Assembly: GCF_039529835.1 (NCBI RefSeq)
Contig: NZ_CP154262.1
Span: 1,922,001 to 1,986,000 of the forward strand
Source of the DNA: Arthrobacter sp. TMP15
GTDB taxonomy: Bacteria > Actinomycetota > Actinomycetes > Actinomycetales > Micrococcaceae
Direction: 5' to 3'
DNA length: 64,000 nt
Part shown: piece by piece, positions 1 through 8,712 of the stretch
How positions within the stretch are numbered: the stretch's first letter is position 1
How the letters are laid out: every line of letters begins with the position of its first letter
Made by a program: the position numbers and the translations under genes
The notes under the pieces: model-generated
Told to the model about the DNA's origin: nothing
Seen by the model: only the letters and a program-made list of their open reading frames with translations
Database searches by the model: none

Positions 1-1
1 C

Positions 2-310
2 GCGAGGTTTGATGTCCCAGAACGCTCATATTTTCTTTACCATGGGAACCCTACAGAAACTACAGAAACTACAGAGACCGGCAACACCGAGTGGCGAATC
101 GCCGCCTGCGATCGAGCCCCGAGCCAACTGTGGATTCCGGACCCTGCGTTCATCTGGCCGGCGGACCGCTCTTGGTGTGTGGCCAATGACGTAGACCCGC
201 ACTGGGCCGGCATCGGGGCAAGTGGACAAGCCATTGCCGCGCTAAAGGCTGACAAGCGCCTCGATATTGTCTCTGCTGATCCTGCTGCACCCCAACCGGC
301 CTATAGATAG
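2..310 (+). CDS. 3' end of an unrecognised gene (5' truncated by the window edge)
   Basis: Frame 2 is open from the window edge to the TAG at 308-310, giving about 102 C-terminal residues with no internal start needed. The end is tryptophan- and aspartate-rich (LWIPDPAFIWPADRSWCVAN, then DVDPHWAGIGAS), which looks like real protein rather than a chance frame. A 9-bp unit, acagaaact, is repeated about three times at 52-78 and encodes a Thr-Glu-Thr run. I do not recognise the family. The missing start lies to the left of the window, so length and function cannot be judged. Confidence 0.6.
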   Translation, partial: ARFDVPERSYFLYHGNPTETTETTETGNTEWRIAACDRAPSQLWIPDPAFIWPADRSWCVANDVDPHWAGIGASGQAIAALKADKRLDIVSADPAAPQPAYR

Positions 311-629
311 TGTGGAGAAGCGACTCAAACGGGTGGCAAAGTCAACCTACACGAATATGAGCACCCCCTTGGAGTCTCCTGCGAAAAGGTACACGTTACT
401 GAGGTAATGAAACGGAACTGAGGCCTGCTCGCCAACACATCGGTAAGGCGCATCCATGGAACCAATTCGGTTCCTCATGCGCCGGGGAACATCGAAATGC
501 AAGGCCCGCCACTTTACGTCCTGGCCACGTCCGAACAGTCCTGAAGCAACCCTTGCCTTGCCCTTGATCATCCCGCCGATAGGATGGCATCATGACACAG
601 ACACGAGCTGGCGCGCGCCAGACACCGTC
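311..629. other. Intergenic stretch with one strong imperfect hairpin
   Basis: No convincing gene lies in these 319 bases. The frame used by the next gene is open back to an ATG at 456, but the translation is of low quality and the conserved protein begins later. A two-part hairpin lies at 447-483: GGCGCAT (447-453) pairs with ATGCGCC (477-483), and GGAACC (458-463) pairs with GGTTCC (469-474). It has no U run on either side. Confidence 0.4.
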
Positions 630-1352
630 ATGATGTTCTCTCAGACTCCCCTGCGCCATGTTGGTATAAACGATTTCAATGTGCCTGATCCGGATGCGTG
701 GCCGGCAACTCTTCCTTCTGTTCAACAACTCCTTCGCGACGGGCTCGTATTGGGTCGGGCAACGGTTTTTGTTGGGGAGAACGGGTCTGGTAAATCAACC
801 TTGGTTGAGGCGATCGCCATGGCGTGCGGGGTCAATCCGGAGGGCGGATCCACCCATGCCAGGCATCACAGTCGGCCTACGGAGTCTGATCTGCATTCTT
901 TCTTGAAGGTGACGCGCAATGCTGGTGCCAGTAAGTACGGGTACTTTCTGCGTGCGGAGACTATGCACTCGTTCTTTACTTACCTTGAGGAGAACCCCTC
1001 CACCGGGCTTCCAGACACCGATTTTCACAGTCTTTCCCACGGCGAATCGTTCTTGGAGTTGATTGTTAGCAGGTTCCGCGGAGGCGGGCTGTGGATACTT
1101 GATGAGCCCGAATCGGCACTGTCATTTTCCGGCTGCCTCTCCCTGCTCAGCGTGCTCCAGAAATTAATGGACGACGGCGATTCCCAAGTTATTCTCTCCA
1201 CCCACTCCCCGCTGTTGGCTTCCCTGCCGGGTGCCGATATTTATGAGGTGGGGCCTTGGGGCCTGCGTCCAAACAGCTGGGACGATCTGGACTTGGTGAA
1301 AAACTGGCGCTCATTCATGGACGCCCCGCACCGATTCCTCAAATACCTCTAA
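630..1352 (+). CDS. AAA family ATPase (ABC-type fold)
   Basis: Predicted cytoplasmic ATPase of about 240 residues. A Walker A motif GENGSGKST lies at residues 49-57, a signature-like LSHGES near 135-140, a Walker B LWILDEPES near 154-162 and an H-loop STHSP near 190-194. This order is that of a compact ABC/SMC-like ATPase in which the usual long insertion is replaced by a short helical part. The family (COG3910-like) has no well-defined substrate. No membrane or partner gene is adjacent, so a transport role is not supported. The start is taken at the first of two consecutive ATG codons; the ORF can be extended to 456, but the added residues look non-coding. Confidence 0.75.
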   Translation: MMFSQTPLRHVGINDFNVPDPDAWPATLPSVQQLLRDGLVLGRATVFVGENGSGKSTLVEAIAMACGVNPEGGSTHARHHSRPTESDLHSFLKVTRNAGASKYGYFLRAETMHSFFTYLEENPSTGLPDTDFHSLSHGESFLELIVSRFRGGGLWILDEPESALSFSGCLSLLSVLQKLMDDGDSQVILSTHSPLLASLPGADIYEVGPWGLRPNSWDDLDLVKNWRSFMDAPHRFLKYL

Positions 1353-1437
1353 CTCTTGCTCAACAGGCGCAGGCACAGAGCCAGTTCCGCCCTCCTTGAG
1401 AAAGCACCTCCAAGAGAATCCCGCTAAACTCCCATGT

Positions 1438-1845
1438 GTGAATCAAACGAAAGCCGCCTTCGGCACCAAAACGCTCATCTCTACCGCCGCCGCAGACTTC
1501 GTGCTGGTTCTTCTTTTCGCTCTTGCGGGACGCAGTTCTCATCATGAGGCCTTGACGGTGGTGGGTGTCCTAGCGACGGCTTGGCCATTCCTGGCCTCTC
1601 TTGCTCTGGGCTGGCTTGTATGCCAGAGCTGGAAACACCCGCTACGAATTCTTCCTCAGGGAGTCTGCCTGTGGTTGATCACCGTTGCCGGTGGCATGGC
1701 CCTACGCCTGATCTCCGGATCAACAGCAGAACTTCCCTTCGTTGCGGTCGCCACGATCACTCTTGGGGTCTTCTTGCTGGGGCACCGTTTCCTTGCAACT
1801 TTCTTCACGCGCCGTCATCAGGGCAGTGATGCAACTCCCGCTTGA
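1438..1845 (+). CDS. DUF3054 family membrane protein
   Basis: Small integral membrane protein of about 135 residues with four hydrophobic segments, roughly at residues 15-33, 40-60, 70-90 and 100-120. The motif ADFVLVLLFALAGRSSHHE in the first segment is typical of DUF3054, a family of unknown function widespread in Actinobacteria. The start is uncertain: the GTG at 1438 gives a short N-terminus before the first segment, while a TTG at 1396 would add 14 residues; neither has a good ribosome binding site. It is the middle member of a plus-strand series running from the ATPase to cutC. Confidence 0.6.
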   Translation: MNQTKAAFGTKTLISTAAADFVLVLLFALAGRSSHHEALTVVGVLATAWPFLASLALGWLVCQSWKHPLRILPQGVCLWLITVAGGMALRLISGSTAELPFVAVATITLGVFLLGHRFLATFFTRRHQGSDATPA

Positions 1846-1907
1846 GATACCATCGAGATGAGCAAATTGTCTCCCAACCATCACACTCCATGACAAGGAA
1901 CCCACCT

Positions 1908-2189
1908 GTGATCACAGCTTTTGTCCTGATCAAAACTGATGCAACGCGGATCCCCGAATCAGCTCAGGAAATCTCCGAACTCAACGGCATCAGCGAAGTT
2001 TATTCGGTGACCGGGGAGTGGGATCTGATTGCTATTGCCCGCGTGGAGAAACACGAAGACTTAGCTGACGTCATTGCAGATAGACTTTCCAAAGTTAAGT
2101 CAGTTGTCTCCACCACCACACAAATCTCTTTTCGCGCATACTCCCAACACGATTTGGATGCCGCGTTTTCTCTCGGCTTCAACAACTAA
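1908..2189 (+). CDS. Stand-alone Lrp/AsnC-type ligand-binding (RAM) domain protein
   Basis: A 93-residue protein made only of the effector-binding domain of Lrp/AsnC regulators. It opens VITAFVLIKTDATRIPESA and carries the conserved GEWDLIAIARVE strand. No helix-turn-helix precedes it: in frame back to the previous gene there is room for only about 20 residues. Such stand-alone domains bind small ligands, usually amino acids, and assemble into dimers and higher oligomers; some modulate full-length Lrp proteins. The GTG at 1908 is chosen because AAGGAA lies about 9 bases upstream and the domain begins there. It ends 4 bases before cutC, so the two are probably co-transcribed. Confidence 0.8.
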   Translation: MITAFVLIKTDATRIPESAQEISELNGISEVYSVTGEWDLIAIARVEKHEDLADVIADRLSKVKSVVSTTTQISFRAYSQHDLDAAFSLGFNN

Positions 2190-2193
2190 ATCC

Positions 2194-2958
2194 ATGATGC
2201 AACTAGAAATTGCTGTCCAGGATGTCCCCGGCGCCACACTGGCGGCCACGCTTGGGGCCGCTCGCATTGAGTTGTGCTGTGCCCTCCAGCTCGGTGGACT
2301 TACTCCATCACAAGGCTTATTAAAAAGCGTCCACGATGCTGAGCCCAGGCTACCTATTCACGCTCTGATCCGTCCCCGTCCCGGCGACTACGTTTACGAC
2401 GAAGCGGCAGTTGCTCTGATGGCTGCGGAGATCAAAGAAGTCCATAGCGGGGGCGCAGCCGGGGTCGTGATTGGAGCGTTGACACCAGTTGGTGGCATAG
2501 ATTACGCGGCAGTGGAAACCCTTGTTGCAGCTGCTGAGGGCCTGCACATCACCTTCCACCGGGCGGTGGATCACTTAACTTTCGCCGATGCCGTGGCAGC
2601 AGTTCCGCGTCTAGCCGACCTTGGCGTGCAACGCATACTGAGCTCGGGCGGCGCTGGACGGGCCGGCGAGGGTCTCCATCAACTAATTGCCATGCATGAA
2701 GCGGCCGCTGGCAGACTCACGGTGATGGCCGGTGGCGGAGTCGATATCGCTGATATTGCCACCTTCCATGCGGCAGGCTTGCGCGACGTGCATCTCTCCG
2801 CCAAACGCAACATCTGCCAACTCCCACCAGCACCCATGACAGCGTCAGCACTCGCGCAGGACCACAGCTACTTCAGCACAGACGCCGGACTAGTCAAGCA
2901 AGCCGTGCAGGCTGTGCAGAAAACTCAAGAATCTCAAGAAACACTAACGCCGGCCTAG
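2194..2958 (+). CDS. cutC: CutC family protein
   Basis: A TIM-barrel protein of about 254 residues matching the CutC family: [11 protein letters not shown] at the start, then [40 protein letters not shown] and [14 protein letters not shown] in the usual order. The family was first linked to copper homeostasis in E. coli, but its enzymatic role is unsettled. Two ATG codons in tandem (2194, 2197) can start it, 4 bases after the preceding stop, which suggests translational coupling. The stop overlaps the stop of the convergent trpD within the tetranucleotide ctag at 2955-2958, so no separate terminator fits between them. Confidence 0.85.
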   Translation: MMQLEIAVQDVPGATLAATLGAARIELCCALQLGGLTPSQGLLKSVHDAEPRLPIHALIRPRPGDYVYDEAAVALMAAEIKEVHSGGAAGVVIGALTPVGGIDYAAVETLVAAAEGLHITFHRAVDHLTFADAVAAVPRLADLGVQRILSSGGAGRAGEGLHQLIAMHEAAAGRLTVMAGGGVDIADIATFHAAGLRDVHLSAKRNICQLPPAPMTASALAQDHSYFSTDAGLVKQAVQAVQKTQESQETLTPA

Positions 2959-4016
2959 CTTTCGGTGCTCAGCGCAACCCAAGACTTCAGCACGTTGGCT
3001 GCGGCACCGCCGTCGATCGCTGCCTCGGCGCGGGCTGCGGCAAATTTCATCCGTTCAAGCAGTGGTCCAGAACTTGACCGCTCATAAGCGACGAGCCCGG
3101 CAGCAGCATTGAGCACCACGGCATCACGGATCGGTGAGCGTTCTCCATCCAGAATGCGTTGTACCACTTCAGCATTAAATTCGGCATTCTTCCCGCGCAG
3201 GTCCTCTATGGTTGCCCGGGCTATGCCTAGATCCAGCGGATCGAAACTGCTTTGCGTGATTTCGTTGTTCCGCACCTCCCAAATACTGGAGGTTCCCGTG
3301 GTCGTCAGTTCATCTAGTCCGTCGCTGCCCCTGAAAACCAGGGCGCGGATGTTCCTCGCCGCCAACACGCCAGCCATGAGTGGGGCCATCCGGGCGTCTG
3401 CGACACCAATTGCGGAAGCTACAACGCGAGCCGGGTTTGTCAGCGGCCCAAGGAAGTTAAACGCCGTGGGGACCCCAATCTCTTTGCGCGCTACGGCCGC
3501 GTATCGCATGGACGGGTGGAAGAAGTTCGCGAAACAAAAGGTGATGCCCACTTCGGTGGCAGCGAGGGCTACTTTTTCCAAGGACAGATCCAGGCGAACA
3601 CCTAATTTTTCTAGTACGTCAGCGGAACCGGCGGCGGAGGAAGATGCCCTGTTTCCGTGTTTGATCACAGTGGCACCTGCCCCGGCACAGACGAGCGCTG
3701 CCATGGTGGAGATGTTCACAGTATTGAGTCTGTCCCCTCCAGTGCCCACAATGTCTAAGGCGTCGCCAACAACGTGCAGCGGACGGGCGTTGGCAAGCAT
3801 TGCCTCGACCAGTCCAGTCACCTCGGCAACAGTCTCGCCCTTGGACCGCAGGGCAACAAGGAAGCCGGCAATCTGAACATCCGTAGCATTTCCGGCCATG
3901 ATCGTGTTCATAGCCCACTGGGTGTCATCCTGGCTAAGGTCCTCCCCGCCAATCAGGGCAGCGATCAGATTTGGCCACGTGGGGGTGCTTGGGGATGCGT
4001 TTTGGAGAGGATTCAC
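2955..4016 (-). CDS. trpD: Anthranilate phosphoribosyltransferase
   Basis: Transfers the phosphoribosyl group of PRPP to anthranilate, the second step of tryptophan synthesis. The PRPP-binding loop [14 protein letters not shown] and the KHGNRASSS motif are both present, as are the N-terminal helical part ([15 protein letters not shown]) and the C-terminal GLDELTTTG region. About 353 residues from the GTG at 4016, the usual length; the frame is open to 4094 but the added residues look unlike the family. No other trp gene is adjacent, so trpD stands apart from a trp operon, as often seen in Micrococcaceae. It is divergent from ctaE; the shared region holds a palindrome. Confidence 0.9.
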   Translation of the reverse strand: MNPLQNASPSTPTWPNLIAALIGGEDLSQDDTQWAMNTIMAGNATDVQIAGFLVALRSKGETVAEVTGLVEAMLANARPLHVVGDALDIVGTGGDRLNTVNISTMAALVCAGAGATVIKHGNRASSSAAGSADVLEKLGVRLDLSLEKVALAATEVGITFCFANFFHPSMRYAAVARKEIGVPTAFNFLGPLTNPARVVASAIGVADARMAPLMAGVLAARNIRALVFRGSDGLDELTTTGTSSIWEVRNNEITQSSFDPLDLGIARATIEDLRGKNAEFNAEVVQRILDGERSPIRDAVVLNAAAGLVAYERSSSGPLLERMKFAAARAEAAIDGGAAANVLKSWVALSTES

Positions 4017-4186
4017 TCTCAAGATGTTAGACGAAAGTGGACCCAACGCACAGATTGTGACCATTGACACAGCGAACATGTTGTGCATGGGCAACTGTGA
4101 TTAACCTGTGAATTCCCCGGAATTTCGCAAGTTTGTAGAAAAAGATCCGTGACTCGGAGTTTTGCATTGGGAACTCTGGGGTTTTA

Positions 4187-4201
4187 TAGACATAATGTCT
4201 A
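4187..4201. promoter_or_regulatory. 15-bp palindrome in the trpD/ctaE divergent promoter region
   Basis: TAGACAT and ATGTCTA flank a single central base, ending one base before the GTG of ctaE. On the plus strand, TTGGGA (4167-4172) and CATAAT (4191-4196) are 18 bases apart and could be a promoter that makes an almost leaderless ctaE mRNA. On the minus strand, TTGTCA and TAAAAC lie 17 bases apart with the palindrome filling the spacer, a possible trpD promoter. A regulator bound here could affect both genes; which one is unknown. Confidence 0.4.
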
Positions 4202-4202
4202 T

Positions 4203-4841
4203 GTGACAACTGTGACCCATGCCCCCAGTAATCCGGCGCATCCGACACTGAATCGACCGAACATGGTTTCTGTAGGAACCGTAGTTTGGTTGGCCAGTGA
4301 GCTGATGTTCTTCGCCGGCCTTTTTGCCATGTACTTCACGCTGCGTTCCACCACTGGTGGGATGTGGGCAGAAGAAACGGCGAAGCTGAACTTCCCGTTC
4401 GCCCTTGTGAACACTCTGATCCTGGTTTCTAGCTCATTTAGCTGCCAGATGGGTGTGTTTACTGCGGAGAACCTTCGGCCTCGCCGCACGGGACGCCGCT
4501 TCCAATTCTCCCAATGGGGAATGACGGAGTGGTTCCTGTTGACCTTCGTTCTTGGAGCCATCTTCGTGGCCGGTCAGACGACCGAATACGCCATGCTGAC
4601 CTCCGAGTACGTGACACTGAACTCAAACCCCTATGGCTCCGCCTTCTACATTACGACCGGCTTCCACGGCCTGCACGTTCTCGGTGGGCTTATTGCATTC
4701 CTCCTCATTATTGGACGCGCCTACGCGGCCAAAAAGTTTGGACACTTCGAAGCCACCAGCGCAATCGTGACTTCTTACTACTGGCACTTTGTGGATGTCG
4801 TGTGGATTGGCCTCTTCTTGGTCATCTACGTCCTCAAGTAA
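4203..4841 (+). CDS. ctaE: Cytochrome c oxidase subunit III
   Basis: Membrane subunit of the aa3-type terminal oxidase, about 212 residues with five hydrophobic segments, the short actinobacterial form. It starts [19 protein letters not shown], followed by the conserved [20 protein letters not shown], and ends with [18 protein letters not shown]. The GTG at 4203 is chosen by family N-terminus. It heads the cluster with qcrC, qcrA and qcrB; subunits I, II and IV (ctaD, ctaC, ctaF) lie 5 kb away on the other strand. This split is normal in Actinobacteria, where bc1 and aa3 form one supercomplex. Confidence 0.95.
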   Translation: MTTVTHAPSNPAHPTLNRPNMVSVGTVVWLASELMFFAGLFAMYFTLRSTTGGMWAEETAKLNFPFALVNTLILVSSSFSCQMGVFTAENLRPRRTGRRFQFSQWGMTEWFLLTFVLGAIFVAGQTTEYAMLTSEYVTLNSNPYGSAFYITTGFHGLHVLGGLIAFLLIIGRAYAAKKFGHFEATSAIVTSYYWHFVDVVWIGLFLVIYVLK

Positions 4842-4929
4842 GCTGACAAACAGCTCACTTCTACACGTAAGAATTAGCATTTGCGGCCCTCACCCGGGGC
4901 TGCTGGATACAGATCAAAGGAACCACCAA

Positions 4930-5718
4930 GTGAAGGCACTCTCGCAGAAGCGACGTCATCCGCTGGCAGCACTAGCGCTGCTGGTGCTTGGGCTCATGCT
5001 GACAGGTGGGTTATACGCCGTTGTCACAACCGTGAATGAGGCCAAGGCCGATACCACCACTTTTACAGCGCAGCAGGTGGACGAAGGCGAGAAGCTCTTC
5101 GTCGCCAACTGCGCCACCTGTCACGGCCTAGGCGCCAGCGGCACGGACGCTGGACCGTCCCTGGCCGGAGTTGGCGCTGCAGCCGTCGACTTCCAGGTCG
5201 GCACTGGGCGCATGCCCATGCAGATGCAAGGGCCCCAGGCGCGTCAGAAACCGCAGCAATTCACCACTGAACAAACCCGTGAATTGGCCGCCTACGTTGC
5301 CACGTTGGGCGACGGACCGGCTCTGCCGGAGGAGCAGTACATCGACGGCGGCGGCGACGCAGCTGTGGGTGGCGAACTCTTCCGAGTTAACTGCGCCATG
5401 TGCCACAACGCTGCTGCAGCCGGTGGAGCATTGACTCGTGGCAAGTTTGCACCGCCACTGGACGGTGTAACCAGCAGCCACATGTACAGTGCCATGGTGA
5501 CCGGGCCGCAGAACATGCCGGTGTTCAACGACGCCAACATCAGCCCTGAGGGCAAACGCGACATCATCACGTTCTTGAACACCATTGAGAACCAGGGCTC
5601 ACCTGGCGGCGCCAAGCTCGGCTCACTAGGACCAGTATCCGAGGGCTTGTTCCTTTGGACTGCTGTATTGGGTGTCATCATCGGCTTCACCATCTGGTTG
5701 ACCTCACGTACTTCCTAG
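4930..5718 (+). CDS. qcrC: Menaquinol-cytochrome c reductase, dihaem cytochrome c subunit
   Basis: Membrane-anchored dihaem cytochrome c that carries electrons from the bc1 complex directly to the aa3 oxidase in Actinobacteria lacking soluble cytochrome c. About 262 residues. An N-terminal membrane segment (about 12-32) is followed by two haem-binding motifs, CATCH at 61-65 and CAMCH at 155-159, each with the distal Met-containing stretch expected (MPMQMQ and NMPVF), and by a C-terminal membrane segment. The GTG at 4930 has AAAGGA about 9 bases upstream. It lies 88 bases after ctaE and 96 before qcrA. Confidence 0.93.
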   Translation: MKALSQKRRHPLAALALLVLGLMLTGGLYAVVTTVNEAKADTTTFTAQQVDEGEKLFVANCATCHGLGASGTDAGPSLAGVGAAAVDFQVGTGRMPMQMQGPQARQKPQQFTTEQTRELAAYVATLGDGPALPEEQYIDGGGDAAVGGELFRVNCAMCHNAAAAGGALTRGKFAPPLDGVTSSHMYSAMVTGPQNMPVFNDANISPEGKRDIITFLNTIENQGSPGGAKLGSLGPVSEGLFLWTAVLGVIIGFTIWLTSRTS

Positions 5719-5814
5719 TACAAGAAGCTACAGATACTGGCTGCACTGGCAGCCGCGAGAAACTTACATTACGACCCCGGGAACGTACCGGGATAAGAGA
5801 AGGATGAGGGGATT

Positions 5815-6843
5815 ATGGGCAACCATAGTGACGGCTCGCCGACAAGCTCGGACGCCGTAGCTAAGGCTGGTCAGCAAGAGGTGGACAAGTTCCAAGATCC
5901 GGGACTGCCTCCACACAGATTGCGACTAGCTGATACGAATCCCAAGGCGGCAAAACGGGCCGAACGCCAGGTGGCGTGGCTCTTTGTCATATCCATCGTC
6001 GGCACGCTGCTGTTCATGGTTGGTTACTTCGGCGTACGCCTTGATGACACGTTTGCCACCTTGCGGCTCCAAAACACCTTCCTGGGCCTTGGCGTAGCAT
6101 TTGCCATGCTGGGTATTGGAACTGGCATTGTGCACTGGGCCCGCGCCCTCATGCCGGACCACGAAGTGGCCGAAGATCGCCACGAGTTGCGTTCCGAAGA
6201 GGACCGCCTGGCTGCCGTCCAAATCATCGACGATATTGTCGAAGAGACAGGCATCAAGCGTCGACCCTTGATTCGCAACACCCTCATCGGTGCTGTGGCC
6301 TTGGCTCCTCTTCCGGCAATCGCCATTTTCCGCGACCTTGGTCCGTTGCCAGGAAATGCACTGCGCCACTCGCTCTGGAAAGCTGGCGAGCGTCTAGCCC
6401 GCGATCCTGACGGAACACCGATCAAGGCCTCAGATGTGACCATCGGTTCGGCTTTCCACGTGATCCCGGAGTCCCTGAACTCACTCACTGAGGGCAAGAT
6501 CGCCGCCAAGGCTAAGGCCGTGGTGTTGTTGATGCGCCTAAACCCCGAAGACCTTCACCCCTCCGAAGGGCGCGAGGACTGGGGCTACAACGGCATCGTT
6601 GCCTACTCCAAGATCTGTACCCACGTTGGCTGCCCCGTTGCACTCTACGAGCAGCAAACGCACCACTTGCTGTGCCCCTGCCACCAGTCCACCTTCGACT
6701 TGACACAGGAGTGCAAGGTCATCTTTGGACCCGCTGTCCGTCCGCTGCCTCAGCTGCCCATTGCCATTGACGCAGACGGCTACCTTGTCGCCCAGAGCGA
6801 CTTCCATGAACCTGTTGGACCGAGCTTTTGGGAGCGTGGCTAA
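5815..6843 (+). CDS. qcrA: Menaquinol-cytochrome c reductase, Rieske iron-sulfur subunit
   Basis: Rieske [2Fe-2S] subunit of the bc1 complex, 342 residues. It has the actinobacterial form: a long N-terminal part with three membrane segments (about 52-72, 87-108 and 155-175) before the Rieske domain. Cluster ligands are C268 and H270 in CTHVGC and C287 and H290 in CPCH, with C273 and C289 as the disulfide pair. The ATG at 5815 follows a good AAGGATGAGG sequence. The gene ends 2 bases before qcrB, so the two are translationally linked. Confidence 0.95.
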   Translation: MGNHSDGSPTSSDAVAKAGQQEVDKFQDPGLPPHRLRLADTNPKAAKRAERQVAWLFVISIVGTLLFMVGYFGVRLDDTFATLRLQNTFLGLGVAFAMLGIGTGIVHWARALMPDHEVAEDRHELRSEEDRLAAVQIIDDIVEETGIKRRPLIRNTLIGAVALAPLPAIAIFRDLGPLPGNALRHSLWKAGERLARDPDGTPIKASDVTIGSAFHVIPESLNSLTEGKIAAKAKAVVLLMRLNPEDLHPSEGREDWGYNGIVAYSKICTHVGCPVALYEQQTHHLLCPCHQSTFDLTQECKVIFGPAVRPLPQLPIAIDADGYLVAQSDFHEPVGPSFWERG

Positions 6844-6845
6844 TA

Positions 6846-8516
6846 ATGACTACTGCAACGCAAACACCTTTCGAAGCCAAAACACCCGCAGGACGGATCA
6901 CCAACTTTGTTGATGAGCGTGTTGGCGGATCAGGAATACTCCGAGAGTTCGGACGCAAGGTCTTCCCCGACCACTGGTCATTCATGTTTGGCGAAGTCGC
7001 CCTCTACACGTTCGTCATCCTGCTGCTCTCGGGCACCTTTCTGACGTTCTTCTACGATCCCTCCATGGCGGAGACCCATTACAGCGGCCCCTATGTCCCG
7101 CTCAATGGTGTGGAAATGTCAGTGGCCTACGATTCAACTCTGCGCCTGTCCTTTGAGGTTCGTGGCGGCCTGTTCATGCGCCAGGTCCACCACTGGTCGG
7201 CACTATTATTCGTTGCTGCAGTGTCCGTGCACATGCTGCGAGTTTTCTTTACCGGTGCTTTCCGCAAACCTCGTGAACTGAACTGGGTTGTTGGCAGCGT
7301 GCTGCTGATCTTGTCCATGGCGGCAGGCTTCACCGGCTACTCACTACCTGATGATCTGCTCTCCGGCAACGGATTGCGCATTATTGATGGTGTTACCAAA
7401 TCCATTCCCATTGTTGGAACGTACATCTCGTTCTTCCTCTTTGGCGGAGAATTCCCTGGAACCATGATCATCGGTCGCTTGTACATGATGCACATCATGC
7501 TGGTGCCCGCCATGATCCTGCTGATGATCGCCATTCACCTGTTTATGGTAGTTATCCACAAGCACACGCAGTACCCTGGCCCGGGTCGCAACGACCGCAA
7601 TGTGGTTGGTTACCCACTGGGCCCGGTATATGCAGCTAAGGCCGGCGGATTCTTCTTCATTGTCTTTGGCATCATCGCTCTCATCTCCGCGTTCTTCCAG
7701 ATCAACCCGGTCTGGAACTACGGCCCCTACGACCCCTCCCCCGTTTCAGCAGGTACCCAACCTGACTGGTACATCGGATTTGTTGATGGCGCCCTGCGAC
7801 TCATGCCAGGCTGGCTATTCAACATCCCGCTTGAGTGGAATATTCCGTTCCCGTGGGGCGTGAACACGCTCTCGATGAACGTTCTCATACCCGCACTTGT
7901 ACCTGCCGGCATCATCTTTACACTGATGTTTGCTTACCCCTGGATTGAGCGTTGGGTAACCCGCGACAATCGCGAGCACCACGTGCTTGACCGCCCACGC
8001 AATGCGCCGACACGGACCGCCATTGGTGTTGCAGGGTTCATCTTCTACTGCGTCATGTGGGCCGCTGCAAGCTCCGACTTGATCGCCACACACTTTGAAG
8101 TGTCCCTCAACGACGTCCTTTACTGGATGCGTGCATTATTCTTCCTAGGCCCGATCCTTGGTTTCATCGTCAGCAAGCGAGTGTCCCTCGCCTTGCAACG
8201 TAAGGACCGAGAAATCGCTCTACACGGTCGTGAAACCGGACGTATTGTCCGCTTGCCCCATGGTGAGTTCCAGGAAATCCATGCACAGCTCGATGACTAC
8301 AAGCGTTACAAGCTTGTTGCCCACGAGTCTCCTGTTCCCGAGGCAGGCATCCCGAACGAAAACGGGATTGTCACCAAGAAGGAACGGCTACGCAGTAAGC
8401 TCAGCAGCTTCTTCTTCGAAGACCGTGTTGCTACTGCATCACCTTCGGAGCTTGCTGCCGGTCACGATCACGAGGCTATTGACGCCAGTGAAGACGACAA
8501 GGCGATCACGCACTAA
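6846..8516 (+). CDS. qcrB: Menaquinol-cytochrome c reductase, cytochrome b subunit
   Basis: Cytochrome b of the bc1 complex, about 556 residues, the long actinobacterial type with a C-terminal cytoplasmic extension. It has the fused b6/IV topology with about eight membrane helices, paired haem-ligand histidines in MRQVHHWSALLFVAAVSVH and IMLVPAMILLMIAIH, and the quinol-site region around PVWNYGPYDPS. The ATG at 6846 follows qcrA by 2 bases. It is the last gene of the ctaE-qcrCAB unit and is followed by a strong terminator. Confidence 0.95.
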   Translation: MTTATQTPFEAKTPAGRITNFVDERVGGSGILREFGRKVFPDHWSFMFGEVALYTFVILLLSGTFLTFFYDPSMAETHYSGPYVPLNGVEMSVAYDSTLRLSFEVRGGLFMRQVHHWSALLFVAAVSVHMLRVFFTGAFRKPRELNWVVGSVLLILSMAAGFTGYSLPDDLLSGNGLRIIDGVTKSIPIVGTYISFFLFGGEFPGTMIIGRLYMMHIMLVPAMILLMIAIHLFMVVIHKHTQYPGPGRNDRNVVGYPLGPVYAAKAGGFFFIVFGIIALISAFFQINPVWNYGPYDPSPVSAGTQPDWYIGFVDGALRLMPGWLFNIPLEWNIPFPWGVNTLSMNVLIPALVPAGIIFTLMFAYPWIERWVTRDNREHHVLDRPRNAPTRTAIGVAGFIFYCVMWAAASSDLIATHFEVSLNDVLYWMRALFFLGPILGFIVSKRVSLALQRKDREIALHGRETGRIVRLPHGEFQEIHAQLDDYKRYKLVAHESPVPEAGIPNENGIVTKKERLRSKLSSFFFEDRVATASPSELAAGHDHEAIDASEDDKAITH

Positions 8517-8531
8517 AGGCCCCCACGAGAA

Positions 8532-8576
8532 GCCGTGCTGCACTTCCCTTCGGGGCAAGAGCAGCACGGCTTTTTT
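8532..8576 (+). terminator. Rho-independent terminator after qcrB
   Basis: GCCGTGCTGC (8532-8541) pairs perfectly with GCAGCACGGC (8561-8570), followed by six T residues. It lies 15 bases after the qcrB stop. Confidence 0.92.
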
Positions 8577-8712
8577 GTTCAGATTAACTTACTTGTTGGT
8601 CCCCTAGATCACTGCTTTGAGCCCAAGACACAAGGAGATGATACCCGATCACGCTTGCAGCGAGCTCACAGTGGAGCTGCAAGTGGGCGCCAGCTTACTC
8701 AAAATACTCTGG

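Noticed and set aside
456-629. Upstream extension of the AAA ATPase
   Set aside because: The extra residues have no resemblance to the fold and the region contains a hairpin; the ATG at 630 fits better.
3109-3876. Long plus-strand open frame opposite trpD
   Set aside because: It lies entirely over the well-supported trpD, has no recognisable sequence, and is rich in Ser and Ala as expected of an antisense shadow.
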